A stretch of DNA of 5,061 nucleotides from positions 1 through 5,061 of the forward strand of contig CANUCM010000163.1 of the NCBI GenBank assembly GCA_947856675.1, given 5' to 3'. The notes beneath the pieces are model-generated. The model ran no database searches. It was not told where the DNA came from and saw only the letters and a program-made list of their open reading frames with translations. Source of the DNA: an uncultured Clostridia bacterium (GTDB lineage: Bacteria > Bacillota > Clostridia > Oscillospirales > Butyricicoccaceae). A program made the translations under genes and the position numbers. Positions 1 through 5,061 of this stretch are shown here, one piece after another. The first letter of the stretch is position 1. Each line of letters opens with the position of its first letter.

Positions 1-1176
1 GGCGAAACGCCCATTTTCCCCATTCAGATTTTCCGCATCAAGGAGGGCATCAGCTACAACCCCGAGGATCCCAACTACGACTTGTTCAAGCTGGCCTGCC
101 GTGTCAGCGCCAAGCGCCTGTTCCCCAACTTCTCCTTTATCGATGCGCCGTTTAACCTGCAGTACTACAAGCCCGGCCATCCCGAGACCGAGATTTCCTA
201 CATGGGCTGCCGCACCCGCGTCATGGGCAACGTGTACGACCCCTCGCGTGAAATCAGCTTTGGCCGCGGCAACCTGTCCTTTACCTCTATCAACCTGCCG
301 CGCATTGCCATCAAGAGCCGCGGCAACATCGACTGGTTCTTTGAAGAGCTCGAGCGCAAGATGGACCTGGTTTCCAAGCAGCTGCTGGACCGCTATCACA
401 TCATCGCGCGCAAAAAGGTGCGCAACTTCCCCTTCCTGATGGGGCAGGGCGTGTGGATCGATTCCGAAAAGCTCGGGCCGGACGACACGGTGGGCGAAGT
501 GCTCAAGCACGGAACGTTCTCCATCGGCTTTATCGGCCTGGCCGAAACGCTGGTTGCCCTGACGGGCAAGCACCACGGCGAATCGCAGGAGTCGCGCAAC
601 CTCGGCCTTGACATTGTCGGCTTTATGCGCGATTATCTCGACAGGCTCAGCCAGCAGGAAAAGCTCAACTTCACGCTGCTTGCGACGCCGGCTGAGGGCC
701 TTTCGGGCCGCTTTATCCGCATGGACAAGAAGAAATTCGGCATTATCCCCGGCGTAACCGACCGGGAGTACTATACAAACAGCTTCCACGTGCCGGTGTA
801 TTACCCCATTTCGGCCTTTGAAAAAATCCAGATTGAAGCGCCCTACCATGCGCTGACCAACGCGGGGCACATCACCTATGTCGAGCTCGACGGCGATCCG
901 ACCCAGAACCTCGAGGCCTTTGAGCGGGTTGTGCGGTGCATGCACGACGCGGGCGTGGGCTACGGCTCCATCAACCACCCGGTCGACCGCGACCCGGTGT
1001 GCGGCTACACCGGCATTATCGGGGACGAGTGCCCCTGCTGCGGCCGCCGCGAGAACGAGCAGGGCCCCAGGATCGAGCGCATCCGCCGCATTACGGGGTA
1101 TCTCGTAGGCACGCTCGACCGGTTTAACGACGCAAAGCGCGCCGAAGAGCGCGACCGCGTCAAGCACCATGTGTAA
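1..1176 (+). CDS. nrdD: Anaerobic ribonucleoside-triphosphate reductase (class III), C-terminal part, 5' end outside window
   Basis: This enzyme reduces ribonucleoside triphosphates to deoxyribonucleotides in the cytoplasm under anoxic conditions, using a glycyl radical that makes a transient cysteine thiyl radical. The frame is open from base 1, giving 391 visible residues. Family members are usually around 700 residues or more, so the N-terminal ATP-cone and the first part of the barrel lie upstream. Visible marks, numbered from the window edge, are: MGCRTRV with Cys70 (codon 208-210), matching the thiyl-radical cysteine motif; the family block GTFSIGFIGLAE followed by GKHHGES; PGVTDREYYTNSFHVPV; a cysteine-rich zinc site with Cys334, 344, 346 and 347; and the C-terminal RITGYL glycyl-radical loop with Gly366 (codon 1096-1098). 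The gene ends in TAA at 1174-1176 inside the start of nrdG, the usual partner. Assignment is very secure. The oddity is an Asp (DPVC) where many relatives have the first zinc Cys. Confidence 0.97.
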   Translation, partial: GETPIFPIQIFRIKEGISYNPEDPNYDLFKLACRVSAKRLFPNFSFIDAPFNLQYYKPGHPETEISYMGCRTRVMGNVYDPSREISFGRGNLSFTSINLPRIAIKSRGNIDWFFEELERKMDLVSKQLLDRYHIIARKKVRNFPFLMGQGVWIDSEKLGPDDTVGEVLKHGTFSIGFIGLAETLVALTGKHHGESQESRNLGLDIVGFMRDYLDRLSQQEKLNFTLLATPAEGLSGRFIRMDKKKFGIIPGVTDREYYTNSFHVPVYYPISAFEKIQIEAPYHALTNAGHITYVELDGDPTQNLEAFERVVRCMHDAGVGYGSINHPVDRDPVCGYTGIIGDECPCCGRRENEQGPRIERIRRITGYLVGTLDRFNDAKRAEERDRVKHHV

Positions 1177-1681
1177 GCCGGTGCTTGTGGCCGGCATCGT
1201 CGGCGACTCCATCACCGACGGGCCCGGCATCCGCATGACGGTGTTTGTGCAGGGCTGTCCCCACCACTGTGAGGGCTGCCACAACCCAGAAACCCATCCT
1301 TTTGAGGGCGGAAAGCCGTACACGCCGCAGGAGCTTTTGGAAAAGCTGGACAAAAACCCGCTGCTTTCGGGCGTGACGCTTTCGGGCGGCGAGCCGTTCA
1401 GCCAGGCCGGGGCGCTGCTGCCGCTGGCCGATGGGGTGCGCGCGCGGGGGCTGGAGCTTGCGGCTTACAGCGGCTGGACGTTTGAGGAGCTGGTGCAGCA
1501 GGGCGGGGACGCGCTTGCGCTGCTTTCCCTGTGCAATGTCCTGGTCGACGGGCGCTTTGTGCTGGCCGAGCGCAGTTTGTCGCTGCGTTTCCGCGGCTCG
1601 CGCAACCAGCGCATTGTCGATGTGCAAAAGTCCCTGGCCGCGGGGGAGGTCGTGCTGATGCACGACGGCCGCTGGCAGTAA
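1169..1681 (+). CDS. nrdG: Anaerobic ribonucleoside-triphosphate reductase activating protein (radical SAM)
   Basis: This is a 170-residue cytoplasmic radical-SAM enzyme. It uses a [4Fe-4S] cluster and S-adenosylmethionine to abstract hydrogen from the C-terminal glycine of NrdD, creating its radical. The cluster motif CPHHCEGC is the CX3CX2C signature, with Cys30, Cys34 and Cys37. The SAM-binding GGEP lies at 73-76. Other family blocks are DGPGIRMTVFVQG (about 17-29), YSGWTFEEL (100-108), LVDGRF (125-130) and RGSRNQR (142-148). Length is typical of NrdG rather than of the longer pyruvate formate-lyase activases, and there are no extra ferredoxin-type cysteines. The ATG at 1169 overlaps the nrdD stop by 8 bases and has no clear Shine-Dalgarno sequence, so translation is probably coupled to nrdD. 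A strong terminator follows 22 bases after the stop. Confidence 0.97.
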   Translation: MCKPVLVAGIVGDSITDGPGIRMTVFVQGCPHHCEGCHNPETHPFEGGKPYTPQELLEKLDKNPLLSGVTLSGGEPFSQAGALLPLADGVRARGLELAAYSGWTFEELVQQGGDALALLSLCNVLVDGRFVLAERSLSLRFRGSRNQRIVDVQKSLAAGEVVLMHDGRWQ

Positions 1682-1703
1682 AAATTGCAGGATACGACAA
1701 GAA

Positions 1704-1742
1704 AATCGTGCAGCCGTAACAGGCTGCACGATTGTTTTTTTT
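1704..1742 (+). terminator. Intrinsic terminator after nrdDG
   Basis: A perfect 12-bp stem is formed by 1704-1715 (AATCGTGCAGCC) and 1722-1733 (GGCTGCACGATT), with the 6-nt loop GTAACA at 1716-1721. After one G comes a run of eight T at 1735-1742. This is a textbook rho-independent terminator on the + strand, placed 22 bases beyond the nrdG stop. It separates the nrdDG unit from the next operon. Only three or four A precede the left arm and all genes here point right, so a bidirectional role is not indicated. Confidence 0.95.
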
Positions 1743-1752
1743 CGGGAAAGCA

Positions 1753-1761
1753 TGGTAAAAT
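1753..1761 (+). promoter_or_regulatory. Candidate extended -10 promoter element for the downstream three-gene operon
   Basis: The sequence TGGTAAAAT fits an extended -10 box: TG, one base, then TAAAAT (5 of 6 to TATAAT). It lies 10 bases after the terminator T-run and 33 bases before the chosen start of the dehydrogenase gene. The best -35 candidate, TTGTTT at 1732-1737 (18-bp spacer), matches TTGACA at only 3 of 6 positions and overlaps the end of the terminator stem, so the promoter would rely on its TG extension. Transcription would start near 1768 and leave a leader of about 27 bases. This is inferred from sequence pattern and position only. Confidence 0.45.
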
Positions 1762-1780
1762 GGTGACGTAGAAACAGCGT

Positions 1781-1786
1781 GGAGGG
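1781..1786 (+). promoter_or_regulatory. Ribosome binding site that decides the dehydrogenase start
   Basis: GGAGGG is a strong Shine-Dalgarno match. It leaves 8 bases before the ATG at 1795 but only 2 bases before the upstream in-frame ATG at 1789. The 1795 start is therefore preferred, giving a protein that begins MKTYRIAVIGGDGIGPE, which is also how family members normally begin. Confidence 0.8.
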
Positions 1787-1794
1787 AGATGCGT

Positions 1795-2868
1795 ATGAAA
1801 ACTTACCGCATTGCCGTTATCGGCGGCGACGGGATCGGCCCCGAGGTCACCCGGGAGGCTATGAAAATCCTTCGGCGCGCGGCGCTTTCCAGCGGACAGC
1901 TGGATTTTGAGTTTACCGAGCTGCCGTGGGGCTGTACGTATTTTTTAAAAACGGGGCGCATGATGCCGGAGGACGGGCTTTTGCAGCTGTGCGGCTTTGA
2001 CGCCATACTGCTCGGGGCGGTCGGCGATCCGCGCGTGCCGGACAACGTGTCGCTGCACGGGCTTCTGCTTGCCATCCGCCGGGGGTTTGACCAGTATGTC
2101 AACCTGCGTCCCATCACTCTTTTGCGCGGGGCGCAGACGCCGCTGCGCAATGCGCGCCGCGAGGATATCAACATGACCTTCGTGCGGGAAAACAGCGAGG
2201 GAGAATACGCCGGCGTCGGCGGGCGCATGTATGCCGGCCGGCCGGAGGAGTTTGCCATGCAGACCGGCGTGTTTTCCCGCCGGGGCACCGAGCGCATCAT
2301 CCGCTATGCCTTTGAGCTGGCGCGCCGGCGCGGGCAGAGCGTAACCAGCATCAGCAAGGGCAATGCGCTCAACCATTCCATGGTGTTCTGGGACGAGGTG
2401 TTCCGCGGGGTTGCGGCGCAGTACCCTGATGTCGCGGCACACAGCATGCTGGTCGACGCCGCGGCCATGATGATGGTGACCCACCCCGAGCGCTTTGAGG
2501 TGGTGGTGGCGTCCAACCTGTTTGGGGACATCCTCACCGATCTGGGCGCGGCCATTGCGGGCGGAATCGGGCTTGCCGCGGGGGCCAATTTAAACCCCGA
2601 GCGCCTCTATCCCTCCATGTTTGAGCCCATCCACGGCTCGGCGCCCGACATTGCCGGACAAGGCATTGCCAATCCGATGGCGGCCATCTGGTCGGCCAGC
2701 CAGATTCTGGACTTTTTTGGCCATGAGGACCTGGGCGCGGGTGTGCTGCGCGCCATGGAGCAGGTCCTGTGCGAACAAAAGACACTGACGCCTGACCTGG
2801 GCGGCAGTGCGTCAACCGCTCAGGTGGGCGACGCCGTTGCGGCGGCGCTCGATGCCATATTACATTGA
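1795..2868 (+). CDS. D-malate/tartrate dehydrogenase-type beta-decarboxylating dehydrogenase (isopropylmalate/isocitrate dehydrogenase family)
   Basis: This 357-residue cytoplasmic enzyme should perform metal- and NAD-dependent oxidation and decarboxylation of a 2-hydroxy diacid. The family start GGDGIGPEV is at residues 10-18. The substrate helix SLHGLLLAIRRGFDQYVNLRP (86-106) and RENSEGEYAGVGGRM (131-145) resemble D-malate/tartrate dehydrogenases (DmlA/TtuC) more than LeuB. Expected catalytic and metal residues are present: Tyr138, Lys188, Asp221, Asp245 and Asp249, plus Arg95/96, Arg105 and Arg131. The nucleotide loop HGSAPDIAGQGIANP (280-294) is of the NAD type. The segments around Lys188 (SISKGNAL) and Asp221 (LVDAAAMMMV) differ from classical tartrate dehydrogenase and look closer to isopropylmalate/homoisocitrate enzymes, so the true substrate is open. 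No leucine genes are nearby, and a glycerate kinase follows two genes later, which favours malate/tartrate chemistry. It is the first gene of the operon; the M81 gene begins 21 bases after its stop. An alternative start at 1789 would add two residues. Confidence 0.88.
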   Translation: MKTYRIAVIGGDGIGPEVTREAMKILRRAALSSGQLDFEFTELPWGCTYFLKTGRMMPEDGLLQLCGFDAILLGAVGDPRVPDNVSLHGLLLAIRRGFDQYVNLRPITLLRGAQTPLRNARREDINMTFVRENSEGEYAGVGGRMYAGRPEEFAMQTGVFSRRGTERIIRYAFELARRRGQSVTSISKGNALNHSMVFWDEVFRGVAAQYPDVAAHSMLVDAAAMMMVTHPERFEVVVASNLFGDILTDLGAAIAGGIGLAAGANLNPERLYPSMFEPIHGSAPDIAGQGIANPMAAIWSASQILDFFGHEDLGAGVLRAMEQVLCEQKTLTPDLGGSASTAQVGDAVAAALDAILH

Positions 2869-2875
2869 GAAAAGA

Positions 2876-2882
2876 GAGGGAG
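2876..2882 (+). promoter_or_regulatory. Ribosome binding site of the M81 gene
   Basis: The purine-rich GAGGGAG lies in the 21-base gap after the dehydrogenase stop and 7 bases before the ATG at 2890. It fixes that ATG as the start, and the conserved GEFEHETNTF motif begins only seven codons in. The gap holds no hairpin or T-run, so the genes are probably co-transcribed. Confidence 0.75.
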
Positions 2883-2889
2883 AAAAACC

Positions 2890-4359
2890 ATGTTTCATGT
2901 TGTTATTGGCGAGTTTGAGCACGAAACCAACACGTTTTCCAGCAAAAAGACCGATTACGCCTGCTTTTGCGGCCGTGAGTACATGGAGGGCGACAGCATC
3001 CTGAGCTACTACAAAGGCACAAACAGCGAAATGGGCGGCGTTGTGGACACCCTTTCCGGGCAAAAAGACATCAGGCTCTGGCCTTCGGTTGCGGCAGACG
3101 CCATCCCCGCCGGGCCGGTGACGGCCGACATGTGGCGCCGCGTGCGCGACGTTCTTGCGGCCACCATTGCAAAGGCCGGGAAGGTTGACGGCGTGCTTTT
3201 GTGCCTGCACGGCGCGATGGTCACCGAGCTGAGCGAGGACGGCGAGGGCGATTTGCTGGAGGAAGTCCGCGCGCTCGTGGGGCCCGAAGTGCCCATTATG
3301 GCAACGCTGGACCTGCACGCCAACATCACGGAAAAAATGCTGCGCTGCGCCACGGTGCTGTGCCCCTACCGCGCCTATCCGCATTCAGACCAGCGTGAGC
3401 GCGGTATCGAGGCTGCGGGGCTGATGCTGCGCACGCTGCGCGGCGAGATTAGACCGGTCATGCGCTATGCCAAGCGTCCGTTTTTGCTGGCGGCCATTCC
3501 CACGGCCATGCCGGCCATGCACAAGCATGTGCAGCGTGCGGCGGAGTTTGAGGGGCAAAGCGGTGTTTTGTCGGTGTCCATCGGCCACGGCTTTTTCTGT
3601 GCCGACATCAAGGAAGCCGGCCTGACCACGCTGTGCGTCACAAACGGCGACGCAGACCGCGCGCAGGACATCGCCGAACAGCTGGCCGAGGGCATCTGGC
3701 AGGACCGCGCCGCGCTGCAGCGCACGTTCTATACGCCTGAGCAGGCCATTGCGCAGGCCAGGGAAGAAAACCTGCGCCCCGTGGTGTTTGCCGACGTGGC
3801 CGACAACCCCGGCGGCGGCTCGACGGGCGACGGAACCCACCTGCTGCGCGCCATGCTCAAAGCGGGCGTGCGCGACGCGGCCGTGGCGCTCATCTGCGAC
3901 CCCGAATCGGTGGACGCGGCCTTTGCGGCCGGAGCGGGCAGCACGGTCAGCCTGCGTCTGGGCGGAAAGCAGTGCCCTGAGGTGCTGGGAGAGCCCATCG
4001 AATGCCAGGCGTACGTCAAATCGCTGCACGACGGGCGGTATGTCAATGACGGCCCCATGTCGGGCGGCCTGGCGGTCGATTTGCAGGGCTCTGCCGTAGT
4101 GGTGGTTGACGGGATTGAAGTCATTGTGGTGCGCAACGTCACCCAGCCGTACGACGTGCAGATTTTCCGCGCGCACGGTATTGAGCCGCTGCGCCGCAGC
4201 ATTGTGGTGGTCAAATCTTCGGTGCATTTCCGCGCCGCCTTTGAGCCGCTGGCCAAAAAGGTGTACGACATCGAGTGCCCCGGCCTGATGCCGCAAAATC
4301 CCCGCGCCATGACCTACAAAAACCTCCGCCGTCCCATGTATCCGCTGGACGAGATTTGA
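2890..4359 (+). CDS. M81 family metallohydrolase (MlrC / microcystinase C-like)
   Basis: This 489-residue protein has the typical length and two-part layout of the MlrC family. The N-terminal domain (about 1-290) holds GEFEHETNTF (7-16), LHGAM (106-110), TLDLHAN (139-145) and YPHSDQRERG (163-172). The C-terminal domain (about 300-475) holds DNPGGGSTGDGTHLLRA (305-321), RNVTQPYD (415-422) and VKSSVHFRAAFEP (441-453). His107, Asp141, His143 and His165 have the same mutual spacing as the residues reported as essential in MlrC (His150, Asp184, His186, His208), and Glu12 of HETN probably matches its Glu56. An intact zinc hydrolase is therefore expected. I see no signal peptide or membrane segment, so it should be cytoplasmic. 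The family is named for cleaving linearised microcystin, but most members have unknown substrates. Here it sits between a malate/tartrate-type dehydrogenase and a glycerate kinase, suggesting action on a small amide, peptide or similar conjugate in a catabolic route (inference). The gene ends with tandem in-frame stops, TGA then TAA. Confidence 0.93.
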   Translation: MFHVVIGEFEHETNTFSSKKTDYACFCGREYMEGDSILSYYKGTNSEMGGVVDTLSGQKDIRLWPSVAADAIPAGPVTADMWRRVRDVLAATIAKAGKVDGVLLCLHGAMVTELSEDGEGDLLEEVRALVGPEVPIMATLDLHANITEKMLRCATVLCPYRAYPHSDQRERGIEAAGLMLRTLRGEIRPVMRYAKRPFLLAAIPTAMPAMHKHVQRAAEFEGQSGVLSVSIGHGFFCADIKEAGLTTLCVTNGDADRAQDIAEQLAEGIWQDRAALQRTFYTPEQAIAQAREENLRPVVFADVADNPGGGSTGDGTHLLRAMLKAGVRDAAVALICDPESVDAAFAAGAGSTVSLRLGGKQCPEVLGEPIECQAYVKSLHDGRYVNDGPMSGGLAVDLQGSAVVVVDGIEVIVVRNVTQPYDVQIFRAHGIEPLRRSIVVVKSSVHFRAAFEPLAKKVYDIECPGLMPQNPRAMTYKNLRRPMYPLDEI

Positions 4360-4370
4360 TAAACAGAAGA

Positions 4371-4376
4371 AAGGAG
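4371..4376 (+). promoter_or_regulatory. Ribosome binding site of the glycerate kinase gene
   Basis: AAGGAG lies 8 bases before the ATG at 4385, within the 25-base gap after the M81 stop. This is a strong Shine-Dalgarno sequence at ideal spacing. The gap has no terminator, supporting co-transcription with the two upstream genes. Confidence 0.8.
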
Positions 4377-4384
4377 CGCTGCGC

Positions 4385-5061
4385 ATGAAAATCCTTGTGG
4401 CACCCGATTCTTTTAAGGGCAGCGCCTCGTCGCGTGAAATCTGTGATATGATAGCCGCTGCGCTGCGCCGCCGCCTGCCGCAGGCGTGCATCGTCACGCT
4501 GCCCATGGCGGACGGCGGCGAGGGCACGGTGGAGGCGCTCGTTTCATCCAGCGGCGGGCGGCTGTGCACGCGCACCGTGCGCGCTCCGCTGGGAAACGCC
4601 GTGCAGGCGGTTTTCGGCGTTTTGGGCGACGGGCAGACCGCCGTGATTGAAATGGCGGCGGCCTCTGGGCTTCCGCTGGTGCCGCGCGCGCAGCGCGACG
4701 TGTTCTGCACGGGGACCGAGGGCACGGGCGATTTGATTTGCGCCGCGCTGGACGAGGGCTGCCGGCACATTATCCTCGGCATTGGCGGCAGCGCCACAAA
4801 TGACGGCGGCGCCGGTATGCTGCAGGCGCTGGGGTTCGGGCTGCTGCGCGGCGACGGTACGCCCATTGCGCGCGGCGCGCAGGGGCTTGCGCAGCTTGAG
4901 CGCCTGGAAACCGGAAGCGCCGATCCGCGCCTTGCGCAGTGCCGGTTTGTCGTGGCGTGCGACGTTGACGCCCCGCTGTGCGGGCCGCGCGGCGCTTCGG
5001 CGGTGTTCGGACCGCAGAAAGGGGCGCGGCCTGAGGACATCCCGGTGCTTGACGGGCTGCT
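4385..5061 (+). CDS. Glycerate 2-kinase, type I (GarK/GlxK family), 3' end outside window
   Basis: This kinase transfers phosphate from ATP to D-glycerate. Type I members are known to form 2-phosphoglycerate, which feeds directly into lower glycolysis. The frame runs open to the window edge, giving 225 residues; complete family members have about 370-380, so roughly the last 40 percent is missing. Diagnostic blocks are MKILVAPDSFKGS at the N-terminus, LPMADGGEGT (39-48), a GTEGTGDLI segment (110-118), the glycine-rich GIGGSATNDGGAGM (132-145), and CDVDAPLCGPRGASAVFGPQ (192-211). No frameshift or stop is visible. As third gene of the operon, it would consume D-glycerate that a tartrate dehydrogenase-type enzyme can release from meso-tartrate. 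Glyoxylate-derived or glucarate-derived glycerate are alternatives, but no genes for those routes are in view. Confidence 0.95.
   Translation, partial: MKILVAPDSFKGSASSREICDMIAAALRRRLPQACIVTLPMADGGEGTVEALVSSSGGRLCTRTVRAPLGNAVQAVFGVLGDGQTAVIEMAAASGLPLVPRAQRDVFCTGTEGTGDLICAALDEGCRHIILGIGGSATNDGGAGMLQALGFGLLRGDGTPIARGAQGLAQLERLETGSADPRLAQCRFVVACDVDAPLCGPRGASAVFGPQKGARPEDIPVLDGL

Noticed and set aside
1160..1753. Open frame of 197 codons on the - strand opposite nrdG
   Set aside because: It lies entirely opposite nrdG and its terminator, shows no family motif, and begins within the terminator region, so it is a shadow frame.
1752..1764. Short direct repeat ATGGT-AAA-ATGGT around the -10 box, considered as an operator
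   Set aside because: Two 5-base copies are too short to be significant. It has no dyad symmetry and no regulator gene is in view, so it is not called as a binding site.
1789..1794. Upstream in-frame ATG as the start of the dehydrogenase
   Set aside because: It lies only 2 bases after the GGAGGG site, too close for efficient initiation. The ATG at 1795 has ideal spacing and matches the family's usual N-terminus.
1940..1951. AT tract ATTTTTTAAAAA with an in-frame T TTA AAA heptamer resembling a -1 frameshift site in the dehydrogenase gene
   Set aside because: The encoded residues (Tyr-Phe-Leu-Lys before GRMMPEDG) fit the family's normal protein sequence. Slippage would give only a short truncated product ending at 2000, and no clear stimulatory structure follows, so it is probably coincidence.
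1795..2868. Assignment of the dehydrogenase as LeuB (3-isopropylmalate dehydrogenase)
   Set aside because: The substrate helix with FDQYVNLRP and the EGEYAGVGGRM motif are of the malate/tartrate type, and no leuA, leuC or leuD genes flank it. Some LeuB-like residues remain, so this is recorded as a finding rather than ignored.
3385..5040. Long open frame of 551 codons on the - strand across the M81 gene and the glycerate kinase
   Set aside because: It is antisense to two clearly conserved genes and spans their junction. Its translation is low-complexity (rich in Ser, Pro, Arg and Ala) with no recognisable motif. Long antisense frames are common where third codon positions are GC-rich.

Overview
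The window looks like chromosomal DNA of a GC-rich anaerobic Firmicute, probably a gut-type Clostridia (Oscillospiraceae-like). This rests on the oxygen-sensitive class III ribonucleotide reductase pair, the Clostridia-like form of its activase, purine-rich AAGGAG/GGAGGG ribosome binding sites, and codons rich in G/C at the third position. The exact taxon cannot be fixed from this sequence. All genes lie on the + strand in two transcription units.

Unit 1 (1-1742): the C-terminal half of nrdD (anaerobic ribonucleoside-triphosphate reductase, entering from the left edge), then nrdG (its radical-SAM activase), which overlaps the nrdD stop by 8 bases. The unit ends in a very strong intrinsic terminator (12-bp perfect stem, 6-nt loop, eight T). 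Together the two proteins make dNTPs without oxygen: NrdG puts the glycyl radical on NrdD.

Unit 2 (about 1753 to beyond 5061): an extended -10 promoter candidate directly behind the terminator, then three closely spaced genes with 21- and 25-bp gaps and good ribosome binding sites. They encode (a) a D-malate/tartrate dehydrogenase-type beta-decarboxylating dehydrogenase, (b) an M81 (MlrC-like) metallohydrolase with its expected zinc ligands intact, and (c) a type I glycerate 2-kinase cut off by the right edge. Known tartrate dehydrogenases can turn meso-tartrate into D-glycerate, and the kinase would phosphorylate D-glycerate to 2-phosphoglycerate. A small hydroxy-acid catabolic operon is therefore a coherent reading. 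The M81 enzyme is the unexplained member and the most interesting item in the window: it has no obvious peptide substrate here and may release or process the hydroxy-acid substrate.

There are no tRNA or rRNA genes, mobile elements, CRISPR arrays or large repeats that I can see. The only non-coding stretch above 30 bp is 1682-1794, which holds the terminator, the promoter candidate and a ribosome binding site.
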